Of a DNA stretch of 64,000 nucleotides, positions 50,958-60,388 are shown in pieces. Both the position numbers and the translations under genes were made by a program. Source of the DNA: Nocardia miyunensis NBRC 108239 (GTDB taxonomy: Bacteria; Actinomycetota; Actinomycetes; Mycobacteriales; Mycobacteriaceae); the NCBI RefSeq assembly GCF_001613065.1, contig NZ_BDBQ01000046.1, positions 1 to 64,000 on the forward strand. Reading direction: 5' to 3'. Each line of letters begins with the position of its first letter. Position 1 is the stretch's first letter. Below the pieces are notes generated by a model. The model saw nothing but the letters and a program-made list of their open reading frames with translations. It ran no database searches and was not told the origin of the DNA.

Positions 50958-51920
50958 TCAAGCCCAGAGTTGACCTTCCAGCTTGTCCTCGGCCTCTTCC
51001 AGGGTCCCGTCGTACGCACCGGTCGACAGATACTTCCATCCGCCGTCCGCGACGACGAACGCGATATCCGCGCGCTTGCCCGCCTTGCGGGCCTTACCCG
51101 CCACGCCGAGTGCGGCGTGCAGGATCGCGCCGGTGGATATCCCCGCGAAAATCCCTTCCTGGAGGACCAATTCGCGAGTGCGGCGCACCGCGTCGTAGGG
51201 GCCGACCGAGAAACGGGAGGTGAGCACGGATTCGTCGTAGAGTTCCGGGACGAATCCCTCGTCGAGATTGCGCAGACCGTAGACCAGTTCGCCGTAGCGC
51301 GGCTCGGCGGCGACGATATCGATATCGGGAACGTGTTCGCGCAGATAACGTCCCGTGCCCATCAATGTTCCGGTGGTGCCGAGCCCGGCCACGAAATGCG
51401 TGATCTCCGGCAGATCGGCGAGAATCTCCGGCCCGGTGCCCTGATAATGCGCCAGAGAATTGGCGGGATTGCCGTACTGATACAGCATCACCCATTCGGA
51501 ATTCTCCGCGGCGATCTTCTTCGCCAGTGCCACAGCCTGATTCGAGCCGCCCGCCGCCGGTGAGTCGATGATCTCCGCGCCGAACATGGTCAGCAGCTGA
51601 CGACGTTCCACCGAGGTGTTCTCGGGCATGACGCAGACCAGCCGATATCCCTTGAGCTTGGCCGCCATCGCCAGCGAGATACCGGTATTGCCGCTGGTCG
51701 GCTCGAGAATCGTGCAGCCGGGCCGCAGCAGACCCTTTTCCTCGGCCTGTTCGATCATCTTCAGCGCGGGCCGGTCCTTGATGGATCCGGTGGGATTGTG
51801 GTCCTCGAGTTTGGCCCACAACCGCACGTGGTCATCGCCGTCCCACTGCGGGGACAGCGTGCGCAGACCCACCAGCGGCGTATTGCCGAGGGTCTCGATC
51901 AGCGATTCGTAGCGCGCCAC
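50958..51920 (-). CDS. cysM: O-phosphoserine sulfhydrylase CysM (CysO-dependent)
   Basis: A 320-residue PLP enzyme. Lys48 in HNPTGSIKDRPAL binds PLP; TSGNTGISLAMAA and GLGTTGTLMGTGRYL bind substrate and phosphate. In mycobacteria CysM joins O-phosphoserine with sulfur carried by thiocarboxylated CysO. It sits directly after cysO (6-base gap), in the conserved mec-cysO-cysM order, which supports that specificity over a classical O-acetylserine enzyme. Confidence 0.94.
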   Translation of the reverse strand: MARYESLIETLGNTPLVGLRTLSPQWDGDDHVRLWAKLEDHNPTGSIKDRPALKMIEQAEEKGLLRPGCTILEPTSGNTGISLAMAAKLKGYRLVCVMPENTSVERRQLLTMFGAEIIDSPAAGGSNQAVALAKKIAAENSEWVMLYQYGNPANSLAHYQGTGPEILADLPEITHFVAGLGTTGTLMGTGRYLREHVPDIDIVAAEPRYGELVYGLRNLDEGFVPELYDESVLTSRFSVGPYDAVRRTRELVLQEGIFAGISTGAILHAALGVAGKARKAGKRADIAFVVADGGWKYLSTGAYDGTLEEAEDKLEGQLWA

Positions 51921-51926
51921 GGGAAT

Positions 51927-52205
51927 TCAGCGCGCGCCGCCGGCGACCGCCGGCAGGATGGTCACGGTGCCGCCCTCGGGCACCTCCGCCTCGAGGCCGC
52001 CGGTGAAACGCACGTCCTCGTCATCGACGTAGATGTTGACGTACCGGTTCAGCTTGCCGTCCTTGAGCAGCCGATCGCGCAGGCCGGTGTGGTTGGCCTC
52101 GAGGTCGTCGATCACCGCAGCGAGCGTCGCGCCGGACGCCTGCACACGCTTCTCGCCTCCGGTGAGAGGACGCATGATGGTCGGGATGGACACGGTTACC
52201 GACAT
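51927..52205 (-). CDS. cysO: sulfur carrier protein CysO (MoaD/ThiS fold)
   Basis: A 92-residue ubiquitin-like sulfur carrier: VTVSIPTIMRPLTGGEKRV, NIYVDDEDVRF, and the C-terminal tail VTILPAVAGG. In M. tuberculosis the protein ends with the Gly-Gly that becomes a thiocarboxylate. Here two more residues, Ala-Arg, follow it, so activation presumably requires removal of the dipeptide, most simply by the JAMM peptidase encoded next door (mec). It lies between mec and cysM. Confidence 0.93.
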   Translation of the reverse strand: MSVTVSIPTIMRPLTGGEKRVQASGATLAAVIDDLEANHTGLRDRLLKDGKLNRYVNIYVDDEDVRFTGGLEAEVPEGGTVTILPAVAGGAR

Positions 52206-52239
52206 GGGTGACTCCTTCGTTCTTCCTGGTCGGGGCGGC

Positions 52240-52662
52240 TCATGAACCGGCGTAGCCGGGCACGATCCGGACGGGTTCCTCGGTGACCTCGCCCTCGAGG
52301 ATCCGGTAGCTGCGCAGCTCGTGCTCCGCCGGATCGCGCGTGGAGATCAGCACGTAGTGGGCGTTCGGCTCGGAGGCGTAGGAGATATCGGTGCGGCTCG
52401 GGTACGCCTCGGTCCCGGTGTGCGAGTGATAGACCACGACCGCTTCCTCGTCGCGGTCGTCCATCTCACGCCACACCCGCAGCTGCTCGCCCGAGTCGAA
52501 GCGGTAGAAGGTCGGCGAGCGCTCGGCGTTGATCATCGCGACGAACCGCTCGGGGCGGTCCGAACCCTCCGGCCCGGCGATGATCCCGCAGGCCTCGTCC
52601 GGATGATCGGCGCGCGCGTGCGCCACCATCGCGTCCACGAGGTCGGCCTTGATCACCAGCAC
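52240..52662 (-). CDS. mec: Mec, JAMM-type CysO-cysteine peptidase
   Basis: A 140-residue zinc metalloprotease of the JAMM/MPN+ family. The Glu is in DEACGIIAG and the metal motif is HSHTGTEAYPSRTD (HxHx7Sx2D). In M. tuberculosis it releases cysteine from the CysO-cysteine adduct. I favour the GTG at 52662 because GGAAGGAT lies eight bases upstream; ATG at 52671 abuts that site. It starts the mec-cysO-cysM group. The Rv1333-type peptidase gene expected upstream is missing. Confidence 0.92.
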   Translation of the reverse strand: MLVIKADLVDAMVAHARADHPDEACGIIAGPEGSDRPERFVAMINAERSPTFYRFDSGEQLRVWREMDDRDEEAVVVYHSHTGTEAYPSRTDISYASEPNAHYVLISTRDPAEHELRSYRILEGEVTEEPVRIVPGYAGS

Positions 52663-52857
52663 TTGTCGCATCCTTCCGTGCACATTCCGGCGACTTCCGC
52701 GTCGCGGGGCCGGAACGCTGTCCTCAACGGCCAACAATATTCGGCTATTCCCAGGTCCCATGCCGCAGCCCCCGCATTTCCCGCATTGTCCCGGGAAATG
52801 CGGTGGTCGAGGGATATGTCAATACTTTCGCGCAGTGAGATTCGAATCGGGAATTCT

Positions 52858-53460
52858 CTAGGGGGCGAGCGCACTCAGCAGCGAGTCCTGCATCCAGGTG
52901 AGCCAGTGATAGACATCCAGGTGCGGGGCGCGCGGATCGTCCGGGTCCAGCTGCTCGGGCGTGTCGGCGTCGATGCCGATGGCCGTGCCCAGCGCCAGCC
53001 GCACGTCGTTCAGGGCGTTCAGCCAGGCGTCGGCCTGTTCCGGGGTGAGCAGGATCTTGCCGCCGCGGGCGGGCAGGGTTTCCAGCACCACCGTGCCCGC
53101 GGCCACCTTCCGATCGATGATGTCCGGCTCGTGCAGGCTGCGCAGCGCGCTGTTGAGGTCGGCGCGATCGGCATCGGGCGAACCGGATTCGGGGCGGTGG
53201 AAGTCCGGTAGCAGGCGGGCCAGCCGGGGGTCGTCGGGAGGTGTGGCATTGCCGATCCGTAGCCCGGTCAGCGCGGCCAGCTCGTCGTCGGGACCCGAGG
53301 AGGCCCGTTCGGTGAGTAGTCCGGTGACGGCCCCGACCAGCGAACGCAGCACATCGGCCTCCCGCGCGTCCATCTCCGACCGCAGCTTGAGCCCGCTCAG
53401 CGAGTTCTTTCTGCTCCACTTGCGCACGGGATTACGGTAGTCGCCCGTCTCATTCGTCAC
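52858..53460 (-). CDS. DUF2017 family protein
   Basis: A 200-residue protein of the DUF2017 family (Rv1332-like). The central ADVLRSLVGAVTGLLTER helix, the PDFHRPE segment and the C-terminal WLNALNDVRLALGTAIGI are characteristic. The family always accompanies clpS in actinobacteria but its function is unknown. The GTG start at 53460 overlaps the clpS end by 11 bases, so it is translationally coupled to clpS. Confidence 0.87.
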   Translation of the reverse strand: MTNETGDYRNPVRKWSRKNSLSGLKLRSEMDAREADVLRSLVGAVTGLLTERASSGPDDELAALTGLRIGNATPPDDPRLARLLPDFHRPESGSPDADRADLNSALRSLHEPDIIDRKVAAGTVVLETLPARGGKILLTPEQADAWLNALNDVRLALGTAIGIDADTPEQLDPDDPRAPHLDVYHWLTWMQDSLLSALAP

Positions 53461-53743
53461 GTTGCATGGTCGCCCAGAGGCCCGCGGCGTGCAGACGCTG
53501 CACGTCATGTTCCATCCTGTCCCGCGAGCCCGAGGACACCACCGCCTTTCCCTCGTTGTGCACCTGCAGCATCAATTCGGTTGCTTTGCCTTTGCTGTAC
53601 CCGAAGAGCTTCTGGAAGATGTAGGTGACGTAGTGCATCAGATTCACCGGGTCGTCCCAGACGACCGTCACCCACGGCCGATCTTCCGCCTCGAGGATCT
53701 CGGTTGTCTCGACCGCCTCGGGGACGGCCTGCCCCGCCATCAT
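53450..53743 (-). CDS. clpS: ClpS, N-end rule adaptor of the Clp protease
   Basis: A 97-residue adaptor that presents N-degron substrates to ClpC/ClpA. Core: WVTVVWDDPVNLMHYVTYIF, where the D-D-P-x-N-x-M loop binds the substrate N-terminus, then FQKLFGYSKGKA and MLQVHNEGKAVV. The ATG at 53743 was chosen for its GGGAG ribosome site and usual length (about 100). In-frame ATGs at 53824 and 53836 would add an odd extension. It is divergent from pncB. Confidence 0.9.
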   Translation of the reverse strand: MMAGQAVPEAVETTEILEAEDRPWVTVVWDDPVNLMHYVTYIFQKLFGYSKGKATELMLQVHNEGKAVVSSGSRDRMEHDVQRLHAAGLWATMQRDE

Positions 53744-53932
53744 CGTCACTCCCGGGCCCGCCCCGTGCGCCGCCGTCGTGTCCACTCCGCCCGAATCGGC
53801 GGCGACCCGGACGGCGTCCTTCATGCACAGACCCATAACCCTCAGGGTACGACTCGGCCCCGGAGAAACAACACCCGACCGAGGTCGTTTCGGCGCACTC
53901 GCCACGCGATCCGCGCGCGGATTCTGTCTACA

Positions 53933-55255
53933 GTGACGACTGTGGATACCGCACATGTCGCAACCAGCACCGCGCTGCTGACCGACCAGTACGAACTCAC
54001 CATGCTCGCGGCCGCCCTCGCCGACGGATCGGCGCATCGGCAATGCACCTTCGAGGTATTCGCACGACGATTGCCGCACGGCCGCCGATACGGCATCGCC
54101 GCGGGTGCGGGACGAATGCTGGACGCGCTGGCCGAATTTCGCTTCCGCGAGCCGGAGCTGGCGATCGCCGAGAAATTCCTGGATGCCGACGCGGTGAACT
54201 GGCTGCGCGATTACGAGTTTCGCGGCGATATCGACGGATACCGCGAGGGTGAACTGTATTTCCCGGGTTCGCCGATCGTGTCGGTGCGCGGCAGCTTCGC
54301 CGAATGCGTGGTGCTCGAGACGCTGATCCTGTCGATCCTGAACCACGACAGCGCGATCGCGTCCGCGGCCGCGCGGATGGTCAGCGCCGCGAGCGGGCGG
54401 CGGATGATCGAGATGGGTTCGCGCCGCACGCACGAGCTGGCCGCGCCGGCCAGTGCGCGGGCGGCCTATCTGGCCGGATTCGACGCGACGTCCAATCTGG
54501 AAGCGGTGCGCCGCTACGGGGTTCCGGGCGCGGGCACCAGCGCGCACGCGTTCACCCTGCTGCACAGCGGTTCGGACGGCGCGCACGAGGCCGCGGCGTT
54601 CCGCGGCCAGATCGAGGCGCTGGGCGTCGGCACCACGCTGCTGGTGGACACCTTCGACATCACCCAGGGCGTGGCCACCGCGATCGAGGTCGCCGGGCCC
54701 GAATTGGGCGGTGTGCGTATCGATTCCGGCGATCTGGGCGTGCTGGCCCGGCAGGTGCGCGATCAGCTGGACGCCCTCGGCGCGACCCGCACCCGCATCG
54801 TGGTGTCCGGAGATCTGGACGAGTACGCGATCGCCGCCCTGCGCGCCGAACCCGTCGACGCCTACGGCGTCGGCACCTCCTTGGTGACCGGATCGGGCGC
54901 GCCGACCGCCGGGATGGTCTACAAGCTGGTCGAGGTCGAGGGTGTGCCGGTGGCCAAGCGCAGCAGCCACAAGGAGTCCCGCGGCGGCACCAAGCGCGCG
55001 GTGCGGCTGTCCCGGCGCACCGGCACGATCGTGGAGGAGATCGTCTACCCGGCGTCGGGTCCCGCACCGGAGACCGACGAGTTCGAGGTGCGTGATCTGC
55101 TGACCCCGATGGTGCGCGGCGGCAAGATCATCGACGATCGCCCGTCCCTGCGGGACAGCCGCGAACTGGTCGCCCGCGGCCTGATCAGCCTGCCCTGGGA
55201 GGGCCTGAAACTCTCGCCCGGCGAACCGGCGATCCCGACGACCTTCCTGCAGTGA
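53933..55255 (+). CDS. pncB: nicotinate phosphoribosyltransferase
   Basis: A 440-residue enzyme that converts nicotinate and PRPP to nicotinate mononucleotide, the committed salvage step for NAD. Motifs: LLTDQYELTMLAAAL, FEVFARRLPHGRRYGIAAG, RVSGDLDEYAI-like VVSGDLDEY, and YGVGTSLVTG. It starts with GTG at 53933 without a clear ribosome site, so leaderless translation is possible (GTG at 53942 is an alternative). pncA follows, giving a nicotinamide-to-NAD salvage pair. Confidence 0.93.
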   Translation: MTTVDTAHVATSTALLTDQYELTMLAAALADGSAHRQCTFEVFARRLPHGRRYGIAAGAGRMLDALAEFRFREPELAIAEKFLDADAVNWLRDYEFRGDIDGYREGELYFPGSPIVSVRGSFAECVVLETLILSILNHDSAIASAAARMVSAASGRRMIEMGSRRTHELAAPASARAAYLAGFDATSNLEAVRRYGVPGAGTSAHAFTLLHSGSDGAHEAAAFRGQIEALGVGTTLLVDTFDITQGVATAIEVAGPELGGVRIDSGDLGVLARQVRDQLDALGATRTRIVVSGDLDEYAIAALRAEPVDAYGVGTSLVTGSGAPTAGMVYKLVEVEGVPVAKRSSHKESRGGTKRAVRLSRRTGTIVEEIVYPASGPAPETDEFEVRDLLTPMVRGGKIIDDRPSLRDSRELVARGLISLPWEGLKLSPGEPAIPTTFLQ

Positions 55256-55421
55256 CTGCCCACGCTCCGACCGGAATTCGTGTCGCCCGCGCGGAAAAAT
55301 CCGCCGAGCTCGCACACCGGTGCCACGAACCGGCGCCGCCGCGCTAGGTTCGAAGATGCGGCCGGGTACCGCGACTCGGCCCGGTCCACCGATACCGGCA
55401 TGCGAAATCGAGGTACGAGAG

Positions 55422-55988
55422 ATGACCAGGGCACTGATCGTCGTGGATGTGCAGAACGATTTCTGCGAGGGCGGTTCGCTGGCCGTCGCGGGCGGGGCGG
55501 CGGTCGCCGGGCGGATCAGCGAATACCTCGGCGCGAGCGATTACGCCGCGATCGTGGCCACGCGGGACTATCACATCGATCCCGGCGCGCACTTCTCCGA
55601 CGATCCGGACTTCGTCGACACCTGGCCGCCGCACTGCCGCGTGGGCACTCCCGGCGCGGAATTCCACCCGGATCTGGACACGACGCCCATCGAAGAAGTG
55701 TTCTCGAAAGGCGCCTACACCGCCGCGTATTCGGGGTTCGAGGGCAGCGCCGAGTCCGGCACGTCGCTCGCGGACTGGTTGCGCGACAAGGGAATCGACA
55801 TCGTCGACGTCTGCGGTATCGCCACCGACCACTGTGTGCGCGCGACCGCCCTCGACGCCCGCGCGGCAGGCCTGCGCACCCGTGTGCTGCTGGATCTGAC
55901 CGCGGGCGTGTCCCCCGCGACCACCGAAACCGCGCTGACGCAGATGCGCACCGCCGGAATCGAACTCGCCGGACACGCCGAGTCATGA
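55422..55988 (+). CDS. pncA: nicotinamidase (pyrazinamidase)
   Basis: A 188-residue amidohydrolase that turns nicotinamide into nicotinate and, in M. tuberculosis, activates pyrazinamide. The catalytic triad is Asp9 (VVDVQNDF), Lys96 (SKGAYTAAY) and Cys138 (GIATDHCVRAT). The metal ligands Asp49, His51, His57 and His71 are all present (TRDYHIDPGAHF, WPPHC). It lies downstream of pncB, whose product uses nicotinate. In M. tuberculosis the two are apart, so the arrangement here is more compact. Confidence 0.94.
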   Translation: MTRALIVVDVQNDFCEGGSLAVAGGAAVAGRISEYLGASDYAAIVATRDYHIDPGAHFSDDPDFVDTWPPHCRVGTPGAEFHPDLDTTPIEEVFSKGAYTAAYSGFEGSAESGTSLADWLRDKGIDIVDVCGIATDHCVRATALDARAAGLRTRVLLDLTAGVSPATTETALTQMRTAGIELAGHAES

Positions 55989-56090
55989 GTGGGCATTCGC
56001 TCTGCGGGCAGCCCCTCGCACGACTAGTTTGACGATGTTGAAGACTGGACAGGTCCCCAGACCGGTTCCAAGACTACGGAAGACGAGGTC

Positions 56091-58061
56091 ATGTCCGACA
56101 CCAACTACTCGACCGACCGACATCGGGTCGGGCGCGCGATCGCCGATATCACCGGCGAACCGGCCGAGGCAGGGATGCTCGGATACGGCATGGCCGATCA
56201 GAAGAGCTCCGGCATCCACACCCGATTGCGTTCGCGCGCCTTCATATTCGCCGATCCGATCACCGATCACCGGGTGCTGCTGATCATCAACGATCTGCCG
56301 CTGATCTTCTCCAGCATCACCCAGGAGGTGCTGCGCCGACTGGCCGGCCGGTTCGGTGACACCTACAGCGAATCGAATGTGATGATCACCGCCACGCACA
56401 CCCACTGCGGGCCGGGCGGGTATTCGCATCACCAGCTCTACAACAAGACGACCGACGGATTCCGGCCCGCGACGTTCCGCGCGATCGTCGAGGGCATCGT
56501 GGAGGCGGTCGAGCGCGCGCACGAGGATCTCGCCCCGGCGACGATTCGCCTGGCCCACGGTGAACTGCGCGACGCGAGCGTCAACCGCTCGCGCGCGGCG
56601 TTCGACCGAAATCCGCAGGCGGACAAGGATTTCTTCCCCGACGCGATCGACCCGCAGACCACCCTGCTGCGCATCGACCGCGACGGCGAGCCGGTCGGCG
56701 CGATCGACTGGTTCGCCGCGCACAACACCTCGATGACCAATCGCAACACGCTGATCAGCGGCGACAACAAGGGGTACGCGGCGTATTACTGGGAGCGCGT
56801 CGTCGAGGGCGTGGACTACCTGGTCGATTCCGAGGATCCGGATTTCGTCGCGGCGTTCGCGCAGACCAATGCCGGTGACGTCTCGCCGAATCTGGACGGG
56901 GCGCCCGGTCACGGCCCGACCAACGACGAGGTCGAGAACACCCGGCTCATCGGCACCCGGCAGTACGAGGCCGCCGCGAAACTCTCCGACGGGTACATGC
57001 CGCGCATGGCCGGGGACATCGACTGCCGGTTGATCCACGTCGACCTGTCCGCGATGACCGTGTCCGCGGAGTTCACCGGCGACGGCAGCGAACACCGCAC
57101 CGCCAAGCCCGCCGCGGGCGCATCCGCCTTCGCCGGTGCGAGTTTCGACGGCCCGACGAATTGGAAGACCTTCCACGAGGGCCGTAATCCGCTGTGGGAC
57201 TGGATGTCCCGGCTCGCGTACCGGTTCGCCCCGAAGCTGCGTGACGCGCAGTCGCCCAAGACGATCGTCGCGCCCAGCAGCCTGCTCAACCGTTTCGGCG
57301 GACCGTACGTGCAGGAGATCGCGCCGGTCCAGCTGATCCGGATCGGCGAGTTGTTCCTGATCGGCATCCCGGGCGAGGTGACCATCACCGCGGGTCTGCG
57401 CCTGCGTCGCGCGGTCGCCGAGATCATGGGCGCGGAGTTGCCGAACGTCCTGGTCGCCGGGTATGCGAACGCGTACATCCACTACATCACCACCCCCGAG
57501 GAGTACGACGAGCAGCGGTACGAGGGCGCCAGCACGCTGTTCGGCCGGTGGGAACTGCCGGCCCTGCAGCAGGTGGTGTCCGGGCTGGCGACCGCGATGC
57601 GCGACGGGCAACCCGTCTCGCCGGGCATCTCCGCGCCCGATCTGGCCGATCAGCAGAAACCAGCGAAAACCACAGTGCCGCCGGACTTTCCGCCCGCGGG
57701 CAAACATTTCGGCGATGTGGTCACCGAGCCCGAGGACTCCTATCTTGCGGGCCAGAAGGTCGTCGTCGAATTCGCCGGCGCCCATCCCAACCGCGACCTG
57801 CACCGCGGCGGCACGTACCTGATGGTGCAGCGCTACGACGCGGGCCGCTGGCGCCCGGTCGCCGACGACGGCGACTGGGCCACCACGTTCCGCTGGGCCC
57901 GCGGCGCTGCCTCGAGTTCCCTGGTCACCATCACCTGGAACAGTCCGGCGGACACCCCCGAGGGCAGATACCGGATCCGCTACTACGGCGATTCGGAGAG
58001 CCACAGCGGAGAACGCGTCCCGTTCACCGGCACCTCGCAGGAGTTCCAAATCAAAAGCTGA
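56091..58061 (+). CDS. neutral/alkaline non-lysosomal ceramidase
   Basis: A 656-residue ceramidase that hydrolyses N-acyl sphingosine. Zinc ligands are in TATHTHCGPGGYSHH and IDWFAAHNTSMTNRN; the nucleophile region follows in LISGDNKGYA, and AGDVSPN completes the site. The C-terminal Ig-like domain ends at about 650. Rv0669c is a similar enzyme. No signal peptide is evident, unlike secreted relatives, so a cytoplasmic protein or non-classical export is implied. It is inserted between pncA and dinG, a gene not found there in mycobacteria. Confidence 0.9.
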   Translation: MSDTNYSTDRHRVGRAIADITGEPAEAGMLGYGMADQKSSGIHTRLRSRAFIFADPITDHRVLLIINDLPLIFSSITQEVLRRLAGRFGDTYSESNVMITATHTHCGPGGYSHHQLYNKTTDGFRPATFRAIVEGIVEAVERAHEDLAPATIRLAHGELRDASVNRSRAAFDRNPQADKDFFPDAIDPQTTLLRIDRDGEPVGAIDWFAAHNTSMTNRNTLISGDNKGYAAYYWERVVEGVDYLVDSEDPDFVAAFAQTNAGDVSPNLDGAPGHGPTNDEVENTRLIGTRQYEAAAKLSDGYMPRMAGDIDCRLIHVDLSAMTVSAEFTGDGSEHRTAKPAAGASAFAGASFDGPTNWKTFHEGRNPLWDWMSRLAYRFAPKLRDAQSPKTIVAPSSLLNRFGGPYVQEIAPVQLIRIGELFLIGIPGEVTITAGLRLRRAVAEIMGAELPNVLVAGYANAYIHYITTPEEYDEQRYEGASTLFGRWELPALQQVVSGLATAMRDGQPVSPGISAPDLADQQKPAKTTVPPDFPPAGKHFGDVVTEPEDSYLAGQKVVVEFAGAHPNRDLHRGGTYLMVQRYDAGRWRPVADDGDWATTFRWARGAASSSLVTITWNSPADTPEGRYRIRYYGDSESHSGERVPFTGTSQEFQIKS

Positions 58062-58103
58062 GCGGGCAGCGAACCTGTCGGAGGCTAGCGATAGTCTGCT
58101 GGC

Positions 58104-60230
58104 GTGCCCGAACTTCCGCCAGTGCCGACCCTGTTGACGACCGCTGTCGAAGCGCTCGGCGGTAAGGCGCGCAAGGGCCAGCAGACGATGGCGGCCGCGG
58201 TCGCGCACTCGATCGACACCAAGGAGCATCTGGCGGTGCAGGCCGGCACCGGGACCGGCAAGTCGCTGGCCTATCTGGTGCCGAGTCTGCGGCACGCGGT
58301 GCAGACCGGGCGCACGGTCGTGGTCTCCACCGCGACGATCGCACTGCAGCGGCAGCTGGTGGACCGGGATCTGCCACGGCTGGCCGAGGCGCTGGCCGGG
58401 CCGCTGGGTCGTCGGGCGAAATTCGCGATCCTCAAGGGCCGCAACAACTACCTGTGCCTGAACAAGATCAACAGCGCGATTCCGGACGAGGAGCCCGAGG
58501 CCGAACTGTTCGACGCGTTCGCCATCTCGCGCCTGGGCCGCGAGGTGCAGCGGCTCAACGACTGGGCCTCGGACACCGAGACCGGCGATCGCGACGAGGT
58601 GGCCCCGGGCGTCAGCGATCGGGCGTGGCGGCAGGTCAGCGTGTCGTCGCGGGAATGTCTGGGCAAATCGCGCTGCCCGTTCGGCACCGACTGCTTCGCC
58701 GAGCGCGCCCGCGCCGAATCCGGCCAGGCCGATGTGGTGGTCACCAATCACGCGCTGCTGGCCATCGACGCCATCAGCGGCGTGCAGGTGCTGCCCGAAC
58801 ACGACGTCGTGGTGATCGACGAGGCGCACGAACTGGTCGACCGGGTCACCGGCGTCGCGACCGCGGAGTTGTCCACCGGCGCGATCAGCGCCGCTGCCAA
58901 ACGCTGCGGCAAACTCGTCGACGAGCGGGAGGTCGATCGGCTCGAGGGCGCCGCGGAGGCATGGCACGAACTGCTCGAGGATCTGCCGCCCGGCCGCTGG
59001 GATCAGCTGCCCGGGGGCGCGGGCCCGGTGCTGGCGCTGATCCGCGATGCGGCCTGGAACGCCCGCACCGCCCTCGCACCGCCGGGATCCGGTGCGCCGC
59101 AAGGTGATCCGGAAGACGTCGCGGCCCGCAACATGGCGTTGTCGGCGGTCGAGGAGGTGCACGACACCGCGGTGCGCGCGCTGACGACCTTCGAGGAATC
59201 CGATCCCGCCGCGCGCCGCGACGTGATCTGGCTGGCCGCCGACGAGTTGCGCGGCGTCGCCCGCCGCACCCTGCACATGGCCCCGCTCTCGGTCGGCGGC
59301 CTGCTGCGCAGCCGCCTGTTCGGCACCGCGACGGTGGTGCTGACCTCGGCGACCCTGCAGGTGGGCGGCTCGTTCGACGGACTGGCGATCACCTGGGGCC
59401 TACCGGCACAGTCGCCGAACCGCGTCGACGTCGGCGGTAGCGACGGGCCCGGAGGCGGCAGCTTGCGTAACCACGCAGGGCCCCGCGAACGCCGCATCGA
59501 CTCAGCGTTGGCCAATGGCGGTGAGGCGCCGTCGGATTCCGATGCGGTGCGGTGGAATTCGCTCGATGTGGGTTCCCCGTTCGACCATGCCAAGTCCGGC
59601 ATCCTGTACGTGGCCAAGCATCTGCCCGCCCCCGGCCGCGACGGGTTGTCCCCGGCGTATCTGGACGAGATCCAGCGGCTCATCGAGGCCGCAGGCGGGC
59701 GCACCCTGGGCCTGTTCTCCTCGATGCGCGCGGCCAAGGCGGCCACCGAGGCCCTGCGCGAGCGCCTGGACACCCCGATCCTGTGCCAGGGCGAGGACGC
59801 CACCGGCGCGCTGGTGCGCAAATTCGCCGACGATCCGGAGACCTCGCTGTTCGGCACGTTGTCGTTGTGGCAGGGCGTGGACGTCCCGGGCCCCTCGCTG
59901 AGTCTGGTGATCCTGGACCGCATCCCGTTCCCCCGCCCGGACGATCCCCTGCTGGTGGCCCGGCAGAAGGCGGTGGAGTCCCGCGGCGGCAACGGTTTCA
60001 TGGCGATCGCGGCCAATCACGCCGCCCTGCTGCTCGCCCAGGGCACCGGCCGCCTGCTGCGCAGCGTGGACGACCGCGGCGTGGTGGCCATCCTGGATTC
60101 CCGGCTGGCCACCGCCCGCTACGGCTCCTACCTGCGCGCTTCCCTGCCGCCGTACTGGGAGACCGCCGACCCCGAGGTCGTCGTCAAAGCCCTCCGGCGC
60201 CTCACCGCCGCGCAACCCGCCTCCGCGTAA
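58104..60230 (+). CDS. dinG: DinG-like iron-sulfur DNA helicase
   Basis: A 708-residue superfamily 2 helicase. The Walker A motif is AGTGTGKS (47-54), VIDEAH lies at 237-242, and four cysteines (118, 185, 191, 197; CLGKSRCPFGTDC) form the iron-sulfur cluster of the XPD/DinG group. Motif VI is QGTGRLLRS. These helicases unwind D-loops, R-loops and damage-stalled structures. The GTG start at 58104 begins PELPPVPTLLTTAVEALGG. It corresponds to Rv1329c but lies downstream of an unrelated ceramidase. Confidence 0.93.
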   Translation: MPELPPVPTLLTTAVEALGGKARKGQQTMAAAVAHSIDTKEHLAVQAGTGTGKSLAYLVPSLRHAVQTGRTVVVSTATIALQRQLVDRDLPRLAEALAGPLGRRAKFAILKGRNNYLCLNKINSAIPDEEPEAELFDAFAISRLGREVQRLNDWASDTETGDRDEVAPGVSDRAWRQVSVSSRECLGKSRCPFGTDCFAERARAESGQADVVVTNHALLAIDAISGVQVLPEHDVVVIDEAHELVDRVTGVATAELSTGAISAAAKRCGKLVDEREVDRLEGAAEAWHELLEDLPPGRWDQLPGGAGPVLALIRDAAWNARTALAPPGSGAPQGDPEDVAARNMALSAVEEVHDTAVRALTTFEESDPAARRDVIWLAADELRGVARRTLHMAPLSVGGLLRSRLFGTATVVLTSATLQVGGSFDGLAITWGLPAQSPNRVDVGGSDGPGGGSLRNHAGPRERRIDSALANGGEAPSDSDAVRWNSLDVGSPFDHAKSGILYVAKHLPAPGRDGLSPAYLDEIQRLIEAAGGRTLGLFSSMRAAKAATEALRERLDTPILCQGEDATGALVRKFADDPETSLFGTLSLWQGVDVPGPSLSLVILDRIPFPRPDDPLLVARQKAVESRGGNGFMAIAANHAALLLAQGTGRLLRSVDDRGVVAILDSRLATARYGSYLRASLPPYWETADPEVVVKALRRLTAAQPASA

Positions 60231-60388
60231 CTTCAGCGTGCCGTCGAGTGCCCCGGCATTCGCGTTTCGGGCCGACGGGAAGGCATGGGGTGACTTTTGG
60301 GCGTACTCGGTGAGTTACCCGTGCTCGCGCGATATCAGTTGTCGCCTGAGATTTCCCGAGGATGGCGTGCGCGTTCGCCGATCTCGGA

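Noticed and set aside
56000..59276. Very long minus-strand open frame across the ceramidase and dinG genes
   Set aside because: It is antisense to two clearly coding genes with full catalytic motifs, and its translation is His/Arg/Gly-rich shadow sequence.
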